Origin: Trichobilharzia regenti
Taxonomy: Eukaryota; Platyhelminthes; Trematoda; Strigeidida; Schistosomatidae
Reading direction: 5' to 3'
NCBI GenBank assembly: GCA_944472135.2
Contig: OX235270.1
Coordinates: 118,435,842-118,499,841, forward strand
DNA: 64,000 bases
Shown here: in pieces, positions 11,831 through 21,429 of the stretch
How positions within the stretch are numbered: the first letter of the stretch is position 1
How the letters are laid out: every line of letters begins with the position of its first letter
Notes under the pieces: generated by a model
Database searches by the model: none
What the model saw: the letters and a program-made list of their open reading frames with translations, nothing else
What the model was told of the DNA's origin: nothing
Program-made: the position numbers and the translations under genes

Positions 11831-12485
11831 AAAAAGTGAAAATAAGGATTTTGTAGGCCTTGGGAAAGATAAAGACAGCCTTTACAATTACAAAAACGAG
11901 AGTAATGAGCACAGGCAATTGATATCCGTAGCTTCAACCACGTATAAACGACGAGTTCGAATTTCATTCATAAGATCTTGCCTGCCTGTTTTTTCTGTAG
12001 TCATAAAGAAAGGTAAGACATTCAGCGAAGAGACTGTTTTCGGCGAATTCATTCTCATAGCTGTACAGTCGCATTTATATATAATTATTTGTGTGTATAT
12101 GGTGTTTGTCAAGTTTAAATAATTATTTAGGTAATACAAGAATGATCTAATAAAGAAACAAGTTTAATTAGACAGCAACTAAAGTAACATTGAGTTAGTA
12201 AGTTACATGACGCAATATAATTCACTTAGGTCAGGATAGCAACAGAGGTAATTACAGGTAGAGACTTAGTAGTGGAGTGGAGTATGAGAATAATGCCATT
12301 TAAATTAGGACTAAAATTGAGTAAATAAATTGGATGACGTAACATAAATGACTAGAAATTAAGCGTTGGTCAAGTCAGTAACAGTGGTAATGGGGTGTAG
12401 AAATTAAGTCGGGTGTGGGCAGAGAACAGGAAATTGAAAATGTAAAAAATTACAATTGAAAAGACAAAATAATACTAATGAAGAG
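11831..12485. other. unassigned sequence
   Basis: Open frames at 11763-12122 overlap the end of the family C repeat and show no domain. The rest is AT-rich with no recognised feature. Confidence 0.4.
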
Positions 12486-12489
12486 AGAG

Positions 12490-13400
12490 AAAGAAATAGA
12501 ATTTACCCGTCGGGCATTAGGATAAATTACGTCTATTGCAAGTGTAGTGATTGAATGAACTTCTTCTGAATGTAGAGTTCAGGCCTTAACAAGTGAATTG
12601 CCATTGCTTTTGCAGTTTGAAGAAGTCTGATTCGTATACTTTTTAGGGAGATTGCTTCGTATTCTGTAGACGACTTTGAAGTTTGTTTGGGGTGTAGCTT
12701 GGTGTCTGGAATCTATCAGATGCTTTAAGACAGAGCTGCGGGGCATCGATTTTCTCCTTTGTAAAACCATGCTGGTAAGTGTTCGGTGATACGTATGGAA
12801 AGTGAACGCTGGGTGCAGCTGTCATACCTGGCTCCATACGAGCAGGTGAACTGGTAGACACACACTGATGAGGCCAGCAGTGGTAGCTTATATTCACGCT
12901 GATACGAATCATAGATTTTGTGGAGAAGGTTAATTGTAGTTCAGCTGCGACGAAGGTTTTCTTAAGTGAACGGGATAGTCGATTTTCCAGTGTTTCCGCA
13001 GATGAATCTCCATTGAAATGAAGGTTCATGTGGAGGAGTTTTTTCGGGATTCTAGGCGTGGGCGGTTTTTGCGGTCTAGGATTCATGGATTTTGCAATAA
13101 ATCGTTCTGGATGACAATTCTCGACGAAGATTCTTTTGAGCTTGTCCAGTTCTTCTTTGATGATACAGATTCTGCGAACTCTGTAGCTGAGTGAACGGAT
13201 CAGGTTTCGTTTGGTGTACAGAGGTACCCAACTGTGGAAGTTAGTAATCTGTCCGTTCCACGTTGACTTTCTGTAGATAGATCTTTTCAGTGTTTCATCT
13301 TGTTAGTTGAACATCAAGAAAGGATATAAAGAAAAGTGTTTAGTAATTAATTCATCTACTAATTTGCGTAGACGTTCACCCTACATAAGTTTGTTTTCAG
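12490..13400 (-). mobile_element. Penelope-like element remnant, second lineage
   Basis: Minus-strand frames read, in order, FLDVQLTR (end of RT palm), WVPLYTKRNLIRSLSYRVRRI, ELDKLKRIFVENCHPERFI, then QCVYQFTCSYGARY, SLSIRITEHLPAWFYKGE, VLKHLIDSRHQ, NFKVVYRI and a final RPELYIQKKF-like stretch. This is the RT thumb and GIY-YIG domain of a Penelope-like element with several frameshifts. Its residues differ clearly from the 5.4 and 9.3 kb copies, so it is another lineage. Confidence 0.75.
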
Positions 13401-13994
13401 GAGCAGTAAAATTTCAGACGCACGTAAAAGTGACACCGACAGATAACTTATCCTTCACTGATAAGATGGCTTGGAATTTAAAATCAAACGGTGACAACAG
13501 TTTCAGTCACTTGTATAATTCTCTACAGAACTTCAATGGTCACGTACTCACTGAAATGAATTAGCCACAGGGAGGTTATAGATATATTAAGCTGGGATAT
13601 AACCACTTGAGTCATTCACATTGTTTAATCTGTAGACAAGTAATGTAATGTTCATATTCGCAATTCACTCAGACAGTTAATTCAAATCCAAGTGGTTCTG
13701 ATAATAAATAAATGAGAACAAAAATGCCTTCCTCAAGTCACATGTGTACACCTGTCATTCGGTGTAAGTGCTAGTGTATGTTATAATATAGCAGGATTAC
13801 TAATGAAATCTAGGAGGAGGCTTGGAAGCATGACAGAAGTTCGTCATAAATATGAATTTGATAAACGACTGACTAAATTATTGTTATTGATTTCTCATCC
13901 ATTTATAGTAGTATTGATAGCATTAAAATTAATCTAAATAACAAATGCTGTAGCAAATAATCCCACCCCTGTTTATTTTCAATAATTCAAGTGC
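13401..13994. other. unassigned, may include eroded Penelope 5' part
   Basis: The sequence just above 13400 is where more RT of the minus-strand Penelope copy would be expected, but no motif could be read with confidence. The remainder is AT-rich. Confidence 0.35.
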
Positions 13995-14205
13995 AGAGAG
14001 AGTCGATAGTAGGAAACCGAACGGGAAGTGGAGAGTTAGTGGTAAGTACGAGGGTCACATGGAGGAGGTCATGTGAAGAGGGGACGAAAGCATGTGGGTA
14101 GACGTGGAGTCAGGTGAAAACTCTAGCAGATAACCGAACTCAATGGAGACGTGAGGCTGAAGCCCTATATTCCTTTAGGAATTAAAGGAAACAATAATAA
14201 TATAA
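13995..14205 (+). mobile_element. RTE LINE 3' tail fragment
   Basis: Plus-strand 3' terminus of an RTE element: the GGAGGAGGTCATGTGAAGAG coding landmark, the CAATGGAGACGTG block, then GAAGCCCTATATTCC and an AATAATAAT end. It lies tail-to-tail with the larger minus-strand RTE at 14243. Confidence 0.85.
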
Positions 14206-14259
14206 TATGTCAAACAATATTCAAGTCTTGGTTTGTTATTTATTGTATTATTGCTCCCT

Positions 14260-15580
14260 TGGGTTGCTAGTGGAACATAGGGCTTCAACTGCACGTCTCC
14301 ATTTGCTTCTGTCTTCTGCTATACTTTTCGCCTGCATCCATGTTAGTCCATATTCTTTCAACTCCTCTTCACACGATCTCCTCCATGTCACCCTTGGACG
14401 TCCCACACGCCGCTTCCCTTTCGGGTTCCACTCGAGGGCTTGGCGCGCGATGTCACCCAGCGGTCTCCTCAGCGAGTGTCCGATCCATCTCCACTTTCTC
14501 CTGCATATTTGTTGGGCGATTGGTTCTTGCTTTGTTTGTTCCCATAATTCCTTGTTGGTGATTCTTTCCGGTCCGGTCATCTGATCTTCAGTATAGAGCG
14601 AAGACAGTTGTTAATAAAGGTCTGCAGCCTTTTGGAAATATTCTTTGTGACCCCCGCCAAGTTTCTGATCCGTATAGAAGAACTGACTGACTTGACGTTT
14701 GTATTGAAAATCCGACTGATTTTGTTGTTGATGCTGAGTGACGAAGATTTCCAGATTGATTTCAGGTTGATGATGAATGTGTTTCTCGCCTTCCCGATTC
14801 TCGCTCGATTTGACATCCTCGTCCGTTCCGACTCCTGTAGTTGAGACAATGCTCCCTAGATAAGTGAATGAAGTAACCTCTTTCAAATCCCTCCCGTTGA
14901 TGGTGATTGACGTTGGATTGTTGCTGTTGTTGGTTGGTTATTTTCATAACCTCCGTCTTGTCTATGTTCACCTGGAGTCCTGTCTTCGCCGGCTGCTTCT
15001 TCGACCAGTTTGTCGGTTTTCGCTTGTAAGTCTTCGATTTTGTGTGTGACATCAAACATTAATCATCCACGCGTGAAATCCAGGTCTTCTAGGTTCTTCA
15101 CGTCGTCGGTCCAGGATATCCCTGTCTTCTCGTTTCCCACTGTCTGACGCATAATCCAGTCCACCACAATTAGGAATATCATTGGTGATAATAAGCACCC
15201 TTGTCTGACTCCTGTGTTTACTCCAAACGCCTCGCTGAGTTTTCCGTTGTGGATCACTTGACATGTGCCGTTGTCGTACAGCTGTTGAATAAGGTTGATG
15301 AATATTTGGGGTACGCCGTAGTACTCGAGTAATTTCCAAATTACTTCGCGGTCAACGCTGTCGAAGGCCTTCTCAAAGTCTATAAAGTTGAGGTAGAGGT
15401 TTGATTGCCATTCCATGCTTTGTTCTGTGATGATGATGCGTAGAGTTGCAATTTGGTCAGTACATGATTTGCCTCTTTCCTGAATCCAGCTTGTTCTGGT
15501 CGGAGTTCTGTCTCCAGTGCGTCCTTTAATCTCTCCAGGATGATGCGACTCAGGATTTTACTTGGCGTCGATAGGAGCAT
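14260..15580 (-). pseudogene. broken RTE reverse transcriptase C-terminal half
   Basis: Continuation of the R6 protein in shifting frames. It shows PEQAGFRKE, motif A as FIDFEKAFDSVDRE (15416-15340), GVRQGCLLSPMIF, but the catalytic YADD box is destroyed near 15081-15059: the reading is DFTRG then a stop. NIDKTEVMK, SFTYLGS, RRKWRWIGHSL and VGRPRVTWRRS follow. The same YADD lesion is present in the plus-strand copy at 56.24 kb. Confidence 0.82.
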
Positions 15581-17303
15581 GATTCCTCGCCAGTTCTTGC
15601 AGAGTGGGGCCTAAGTCGCCCTTCTTTGGTAGTTTCACGAGGTAACCTTTCCTCCAGTCAGTAGGCACCTTTCCCTCCTTCCAGACCTTTTGCAATAATG
15701 GAGTCAGCATGTCTGCTGTAGTCTCTGGGTCCGCTTTCAGTGCTTCAGGGGGTATTCCATCTGGTCCGGCTGCTTTTCCAGCTTTCAGAAGCTTGATTGC
15801 ACTCAAGACTTCAGCTCTCGTTGGAGGATTGGTGTCAACTTGCAGTTGTGTGCGCGCTGTTGTTGGTATTTCTGGACGGGTTGCAGGTGATGGTCGGTTC
15901 AAGAGTCCTTTGAAGTGATCCGCCCATTGTTTAATCTGTTTTTCTTCCTTGGTAATGATTGGGTTCCCTTGGCTGTCTTTTATAGGTTTCGCTTGTGTTG
16001 ATCTCTTCCCGGATAGAGATTTGGTTATCTGATATAGTGTCCTCAGGTCCCTTTTGCCTGCTGCCTTCTCAGCTTCAGTGGCCAGGTTGTCGTAGAATCG
16101 TCTTTTGTCCTTCCTAGCACTCTTCTTCACTTCTTTGTCCAGTGCTTTGTAAGTTGAGCTCAGCTCTCCTTCTCCTGTCCGTCCTTGCATTGAATCATTT
16201 TCTCTTTCACCATTCTCCTCTCTTCTATTTTTCCAAGTGTCCGTTGAGAGCCATTCCTTGTCTTGTCTCTTCTTTCTTCCTAGAACCGTTGAACACGTTT
16301 CGTTGAGAATCGCCTTCAGAGACTTCCAATGTTCTTCCACGCATGATTCTTCAGTGATGTCGCGTAGTGTTTCCTGCTTTGCTCTGACAGTTGCAGTGAA
16401 GTGTCTTTTGTGGTTGTGTCCTTCAGTTTGAGTGTTGAACTTGCATTGTGGCCTATCCCCAGCTATCCTCGAGGCTTTTAGTTTCACCTTGAAAGTCCCT
16501 TGTACTAGATAGTGGTCTGAACCCACATCTGCTCCTCTCCTCGACCTTGTGTCCAGTAGGCTCCGTCTCCACTTTCTTGAAATTGAGATGAAGTCTATTT
16601 GGTTTTTGGTGTTTCCATCTGGTGAAATCCATGTCGTCTTGTGTATATCCTTGTGTTTGAACACACTACCGCCAATCACCAAATCATTGAAGGCGCAGAA
16701 GTCTGAGAAGAGTTCACCATTGTCGTTCATTTCACCGAGGGCCTCACGACCCATGGTGAGTTCTCTTCCTGTGTTGTCTCCTCCCAGCTTCGCATTCATG
16801 TCGCCCATCAGGATTTTGATATCGCCATTTGGGACGTTGTCCATTATTGCTTGTAGTTGTCTGTAGAACGCCTCCTTCTTCTCTTGTTCTGAGACGTTTG
16901 TAGGCGCATAGCATTGAATGACTGTAACTTTCCTTCCTTTTGAGTTGAACCTGGCTGTCATTATCCTGGAGGAGATTGGTTCCCACTGCATGAGAGCTTT
17001 GGCTGCTGTTGGTGACATCATGATGGCCACTCCCTCGGTGTGCTCGTGGTTGTCCTCTGGGTGGCCGGAATAGATTACTGTCTCTCCAGTAGGTAGTTGG
17101 CACCTTCCAGTTCCGTTCCATCTGCTTTCGCAGATTCCCAACACTTCTATTCTGTACCTTCTCATTTCAGCGGCTATCTGGGCAGCCTTTCCAGTTTCGT
17201 ACATTGTACGAACATTCCAGGTACCCATCCTTACTTTTGCTTTCATCGAAAGAAGGCACATCGGCTGACTGGCTTCCCGAAGGCTTTCACCAGCCTGCGT
17301 CAT
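15558..17303 (-). CDS. RTE endonuclease and start of reverse transcriptase
   Basis: A 581-residue frame. The apurinic-like (EEP) endonuclease occupies about residues 26-270, with visible catalytic landmarks: GTWNVRT (N30), CESRW (E59), CYAPT, MGDMNAKLG (D168, N170), NQIDFI (D237) and GSDH (S262-H264). A linker and the beginning of the RT (PTRAEVLSAIKLLKAGKAAGPDG) follow. The frame is lost at GDLGPTLQ, where the CKNWRGI motif continues in another frame, so the full ORF2-like protein cannot be made as it stands. The enzyme nicks target DNA for target-primed reverse transcription. Codon and base use are more GC-rich than the surroundings. Confidence 0.85.
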   Translation of the reverse strand: MTQAGESLREASQPMCLLSMKAKVRMGTWNVRTMYETGKAAQIAAEMRRYRIEVLGICESRWNGTGRCQLPTGETVIYSGHPEDNHEHTEGVAIMMSPTAAKALMQWEPISSRIMTARFNSKGRKVTVIQCYAPTNVSEQEKKEAFYRQLQAIMDNVPNGDIKILMGDMNAKLGGDNTGRELTMGREALGEMNDNGELFSDFCAFNDLVIGGSVFKHKDIHKTTWISPDGNTKNQIDFISISRKWRRSLLDTRSRRGADVGSDHYLVQGTFKVKLKASRIAGDRPQCKFNTQTEGHNHKRHFTATVRAKQETLRDITEESCVEEHWKSLKAILNETCSTVLGRKKRQDKEWLSTDTWKNRREENGERENDSMQGRTGEGELSSTYKALDKEVKKSARKDKRRFYDNLATEAEKAAGKRDLRTLYQITKSLSGKRSTQAKPIKDSQGNPIITKEEKQIKQWADHFKGLLNRPSPATRPEIPTTARTQLQVDTNPPTRAEVLSAIKLLKAGKAAGPDGIPPEALKADPETTADMLTPLLQKVWKEGKVPTDWRKGYLVKLPKKGDLGPTLQELARNHAPIDAK

Positions 17304-17521
17304 TTCACTTCCCCGATTCCAGCGAAAAGTAAGGCTATTGCTTATGTTTTTAGAATTTTTAATATATTTATTCGTTGAAGTTTCTGTAGCGATTTGGTTG
17401 TTTTACAGGGGTGGAGTTGCTAGCACCACGCCCCAACCCTCCCTCTTTACCCGGGCTTGGGACCGGCTAGAAAACTAGTAAGCTAGTAGCCTAGCAAGCT
17501 AGTATCTGGCGAGGTTCTATT

Positions 17522-17875
17522 CGGTTTGCAGGAATTTTATTGGTTACAAGTATGGTCATGAGTTGATACCAGTTGGAGAACAATTGGAAAACCAGAAAGT
17601 ACTGGACGGATGTTTCGCCCCAGTTTGTCACTCCTCAGCATTACTCACCCGCCTAGATCCGATCCAAGGACCTTGCGGTTACAAGTCAAGCTAATAGACC
17701 ATTCAGGCGTTGGAACTGAATTCAAGGGTCCATGAGTTCCAACTCCTGCCTATTCAAGATATGTATATAGAGCAACCACCAACCAGTGTCATAGGCAAGT
17801 AACTGTTCTCTTACCTTAACTTAGCGGACTCCGGCCGTTACAACTTCTCACTGGAACTTCAAACAATAGACAAAA
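17522..17875 (-). mobile_element. family C repeat
   Basis: Minus-strand copy with tRNA-like region (near 17740-17660), hammerhead, the ACCATTGGAAAACC-type junction and the end module TTTGCAGGAATTTTATTGGTT near 17535. It directly adjoins the 5' end of the R6 RTE. Confidence 0.68.
17597..17646 (-). ncRNA. hammerhead motif with intact core, family C
   Basis: Minus-strand order: stem I AGTAATG, core CTGAGGA (fits CUGANGA exactly), stem II region GTGACAAACTGGGGC (weak pairing), core GAAA, short stem III AC/GT, triplet GTC, stem I 3' strand CAGTACT. Stem I pairs in six of seven positions. All conserved core positions are retained; stem II is the weak point. Confidence 0.65.
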
Positions 17876-18937
17876 ATAATTTACCTCCCTTTCATTTCCG
17901 CCTCATTTATAGGACGAAATAGAAGCGGCAATTGGCGTTGTACACAATCTTGTGTGATTTTGTATTACGTGTGTCAAACACGACTGAAATCATCTTAAGT
18001 GTTACATTTGGATGTTTTAAAGATGTTTTACCTGGGCTGTTTTTTTACTCATGTGGAATATCGGTCCCCTTGGTTACTATACTGCGCACAAAAACACCTC
18101 GGGATTACTTTTATCCACACACACACACACCCTTACCAATTTTATATATGTTTAGCTTTGAAACCTGCTGACTAGATGTGATTATCAAACAAGATATTTT
18201 GCAACAGGCTAGCAAGACTTCTTCATTGTGACTGGTTAATTTAGGGCTATGCGTTAATATGCCACTCTATGCCAGTGTAAATGCTATTTAAGACAGACTG
18301 ACCATATATATATATATGTATCACTAAATTGTACAGCAGTGTGTTGTTTTACTTAGCTTAAGATAAATTTTGCTAACCATCCATATATCACACTTCCTGT
18401 TTAAATTACAACTAATTTCAATTTGTTAACTGGTCGACAAATCAACTTTCCATTTCTCTTTCTCTGTTTTTTGTCAAAAAAAAACAACTAAATTTCTCGT
18501 AGATAGTAGTAGTTAATTCAGCAGCATTATCTAGTAATGGCATATAAGGAAAATACCAGAGTAACAGAAAAATGAATATCTATGCTTGAAATGAACACCA
18601 GTTGAATCAAATTAAAATATGCAAATGATACAAATAAATAATCAACGCAATTGAATGTTTCCAGTTACTTTTCATTTTTTCTCTTCTTTTTTTTCTGTTT
18701 GATACTTTTCTTCTTATGATATTTAGCGTATTTTAGTTTCTACACCACCAGTCATCAATCAGTAGCCAGATTAATTGGTTGACCAGTAGTCAGTGTTATA
18801 GGCCATTTGAAAATGTATGCATATATAGATTGTCAACCTAAACGTCTAACGAATTGCATTTAATAACCAAACAGTGTTAGATAGATAACTGGGTAGGATA
18901 AAGTTTTTAAAAAAGTGGGATGCTCGTTATAATCTGC
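17876..18937. other. unassigned AT-rich sequence with microsatellites
   Basis: Contains a CACA run near 18118-18130, an ATAT run near 18305-18318 and poly-T/A tracts. No gene or family match. Confidence 0.4.
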
Positions 18938-19122
18938 TTGAAGTTTCGGTAGCAATGGTGTTTATTTTTACCGGATGGAGTTGCTAACCCCATACCCAAC
19001 TTTTCCTTTTCACTAGTCTTAATAGTAGCTTAGTGAGGTAAAGGAGTGCATCGGCCGGAGATTGAACTCTGAACCACATGCGTGGTCAGTGAGCATTCTA
19101 CCGCTCTGTGTCACCGACGCCC
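18938..19122 (-). mobile_element. SINE-B copy (tRNA-Gly-like head, RTE-like body)
   Basis: The minus strand starts with a tRNA-like head (19122-19050: box A near GTGACACAGAG, CACATGCGTGGT in the anticodon arm, box B near GGTTCAATCTC), then the AGCCACTCGC... GGTTGGGTATGGGGTTAGCAA body and GCTACCGAAACTTCAAGC near 18938. The far 3' tail is missing or eroded. Confidence 0.72.
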
Positions 19123-19984
19123 AAAGGCAGTTATAATGTCGGTTGGATAGATTAGCAATAATTTTGTTACTGTTATTCGGTGGGGTGGAGAGGGAGAGCT
19201 TCATATGTGAGAGAGTTGGTGTCTTCGATTCCACTGTTAGTCTCACTGTGAAAAAATAACGTCTTTCCAGTTCTTTTCACCTTTACACTAGTCCGTCTTG
19301 ATATAACCAACCGCTGGAATAACATATTATAGTTCTAGGTTGATCTTTCATTGTTTCACGAAGAATTCTCATTGAGACAGATAGAAAATGATTCAGTGAA
19401 GAGATTCTCCTCTCAAAAAATTTATCATCAAGTTGTACAATCGTATGTTAATACCATTTTATTTTTGAAACACTAATGTGAATGACGACAAAATACTTGT
19501 GATTACAATCATATTTAAACAGCAAGCGATAAAATAAAGTAGCTTACGTAATATATAAAATAGTTTACTAGGAGCTAGTCATATCGAACGTTCGACGCGC
19601 GTCTTGTCCAAAAATACACAGAGGTGATAACCTGCATGGTTACGAAGAGATAGAAATGGAGTTGTATGAAGCTCAGGAATTGAATATCTCGTCGGCAATG
19701 GTCATCTTATCTGTGGAGGCTCTACTTCTGGGGCGAAAAATAACCTGCCAAAATCATTACGTAACCAACTAGTCTCTATTCCTTAAGCTTTGGCCATAGA
19801 AACAGATGAGTTTGTTCAACCACTCCTTCTTTCATAGTATTAATTCGTCCATGTTAAATTATTATAGTTCTCGTTTATACCTTTGCTTTATTTATTTATG
19901 GTTTTGTTTATTCAGTCTTTATATTCGTCCATAATTATTTCGGTCGGCATTATATTTATTCCTACTTTGAACAATATCCGATAT
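19123..19984. other. unassigned sequence
   Basis: No recognised element. A somewhat GC-richer block at 19590-19760 could be an old repeat but has no second copy here. Confidence 0.35.
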
Positions 19985-20320
19985 TATCTCACTTGTCACT
20001 GTTTATTGTTGGTATTAGATAGTTGGAGGCGATTGGTAGGAAGCCTTGGACCTAAGTTTAGTGCTAGTTGGCGCCCATCAGTAAGGCGTATCTGTTCCTT
20101 CTGAGATTCGAACCCATGTCGCGCAGTGCTGTAGTCACACACGTTACCACTGAGCTAATCAGCCTCACGATTGACCTCCCGTAGGACTGTATTGCACATT
20201 TTTGATTGGACACTAGTCAGTGACTAGTGTAATGTGTCTAGTCCTATCTTCGATGCAGACTGAATTCTATCAGTCAAGCTTGCAATGTGGCCGGCATGCT
20301 AGGTGGCACGCCATTACAGT
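19985..20320 (-). mobile_element. family D repeat, minus copy: module X, tRNA-like head, hammerhead body
   Basis: Minus-strand order: module X (20314-20199), a tRNA-like head at 20165-20101 (box A TAGCTCAGTGG fits the consensus; box B GGTTCGAATCT), then a hammerhead at 20086-20043 and a tail with CGCCTCCAACTATCTAATAC. No protein is encoded. It pairs head-on with a plus copy at 20330-20728. Confidence 0.75.
20043..20086 (-). ncRNA. hammerhead motif, family D minus copy
   Basis: Order: stem I GCCTTA, core CTGATGG, stem II GCGC-loop-GCAC, core TAAA, stem III ACTT/AGGT, triplet GTC, stem I CAAGGC. Stem I keeps five pairs (GCCTT/AAGGC) and stem III is complete with one wobble. Two core positions are changed relative to CTGATGA and GAAA. 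Confidence 0.68.
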
Positions 20321-20723
20321 GTACTGTGAAATGTAGGTGTTAGACACACTACACTAGTTACTGATTAGAGTCTAATCAAAAATATCCAATGCAGTAATAC
20401 AGAACGTCGATCACAAACCCGAATAGATCAGAGGTGATGTCTCTGACTGCAGCGTTGGGTGACGCGGGTTCGAATCTTAGAAGGGACATGAGTTCCTCCG
20501 AGGTTGCAGATGCCTCTTGCTGATGAGTGCCAACTAGCAAGAAACCTAGGTCAGACTGGGCTTCCTGTGGCCGATCGCCTCCAACCATCTAATATCAACA
20601 ATTCACAGTGCACAGTGATGGCGAGCCACCTAGCACGCTGGCCACATTGCAACCTTGACTGATAGAATTCAGTCTGCACCGAAGATAGGACTAGACACAT
20701 TACACTAGTATCCAATCAAAAAT
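20199..20723. repeat. large imperfect inverted repeat (family D module X)
   Basis: Arm 20199-20314 is the reverse complement of 20618-20723 at about 95% by eye, apart from a roughly 12-base CACTGACTAGTG insertion in the left arm. It arises from two oppositely oriented family D copies. Confidence 0.85.
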
Positions 20724-20728
20724 TTTCA
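20330..20728 (+). mobile_element. family D repeat, plus copy with direct terminal modules
   Basis: A truncated module X (near 20345-20400, with CACTAGTTACTGATTAG and AATCAAAAATAT) is followed by a tRNA-like head (20418-20481; box A TAGATCAGAGG, box B GGTTCGAATCT), a hammerhead body and a full module X (20618-20723). The two X modules are about 345 bases apart, as expected for a tandem unit. Confidence 0.75.
20511..20562 (+). ncRNA. hammerhead ribozyme with intact core, family D
   Basis: Core CTGATGA at 20520-20526, stem II region GTGC-CAACTA-GCAA, core GAAA, stem III ACCT/AGGT (perfect), triplet GTC ending at 20552. All conserved core bases are present. Stem I is poorly paired in this copy (CTCTTG against AGACTG), unlike the minus copy. 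Combining the two copies gives a hammerhead with all three stems complete. Confidence 0.75.
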
Positions 20729-21234
20729 CCGCTTATTTATATAATACAATATGAACTTTCCATAATGCTGTGCTATTCTGATTTTCGCCTTGTTGAGTAA
20801 CACTAATCTTATTAGTGCTGCATACCCTTCTAAAATTTATTCATTCCATAGACCATTATACAAATTACATAACTGATTTTAGCTATGATTATAATTATAA
20901 ATACTTCGTCACAATACACAGTAGTGCCTCAAAACGAAAGTCATATATATATATATATACAGCCTGATAACGTATTCTTTGGGAAGAGTCTCTTTGTTGA
21001 ATTATTTATACTCACTTTCTGTGACTGTTTCGCTGTCCATCATCTATCAGTTTATTGTCCTATTTGCAGAGGTTGTCATACTCAAATACAATATGAATTG
21101 TGTTGCAATAACAATAGTTTGAGATGTAATCATTCGCATTCACCTTGTTATTGTTGTTAACTCCTACGAAGATACAACTATAGAATTTGAATGTCATCAG
21201 CTGAAAAACAGGTAATCTATTCTATTCTATATTT
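20729..21234. other. unassigned AT-rich sequence with AT microsatellite
   Basis: Contains an ATAT run near 20945-20960. Open frames here have no domain. Confidence 0.4.
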
Positions 21235-21425
21235 AAATTATGTAAATGATGCTATTTGGTGGATGGTGATTAGCAGTAGAATCTGCAATGCACATTTTGT
21301 CCTATTTGAAACTAGTCAGCTGGATGTACCAGCAATCTCCAGAGAGTGATGGCGTTCCTAATGAGACGGTTAAATTAATCAACGGGAAAAACAAAAACTG
21401 ACTCAAACAAAATCTTTGAATGGTA
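21235..21425 (-). mobile_element. Sm-alpha-type repeat, second copy
   Basis: The minus strand has the CCCGTTGATTAATTTAACCG flank seen in the 10.4 kb copy, then CATCACTCTCTG, a hammerhead, and CACCATCCACCAAATAG. The box B region is missing or deleted. It is more decayed than the first copy. Confidence 0.72.
21271..21330 (-). ncRNA. hammerhead ribozyme remnant, Sm-alpha type
   Basis: Order: stem I ATCCAG, core CTGACTA (consensus CTGATGA), stem II half AGGAC with loop CAAAT, core region ACAAAA, stem III ATGT/GCAT, triplet ATT. Several core changes; presumed inactive. Confidence 0.68.
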
Positions 21426-21429
21426 TTTT

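Larger units (their letters stand above)
14243..17515 (-). mobile_element. nearly full-length but broken RTE LINE (R6)
   Basis: A minus-strand RTE element with a 5' leader (17515-17304), endonuclease and RT coding region, and a 3' tail reading GTTGAAGCCCTATGTTCCAC at its end near 14290, followed by AATAATAC. The first open frame (17303-15558) is intact; the rest of the RT is spread over three frames. It is the most complete copy of the second RTE lineage here, related to elements starting with a GTWNVRTM endonuclease. Its leader near 17451-17375 resembles the SINE-B body. Confidence 0.88.
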
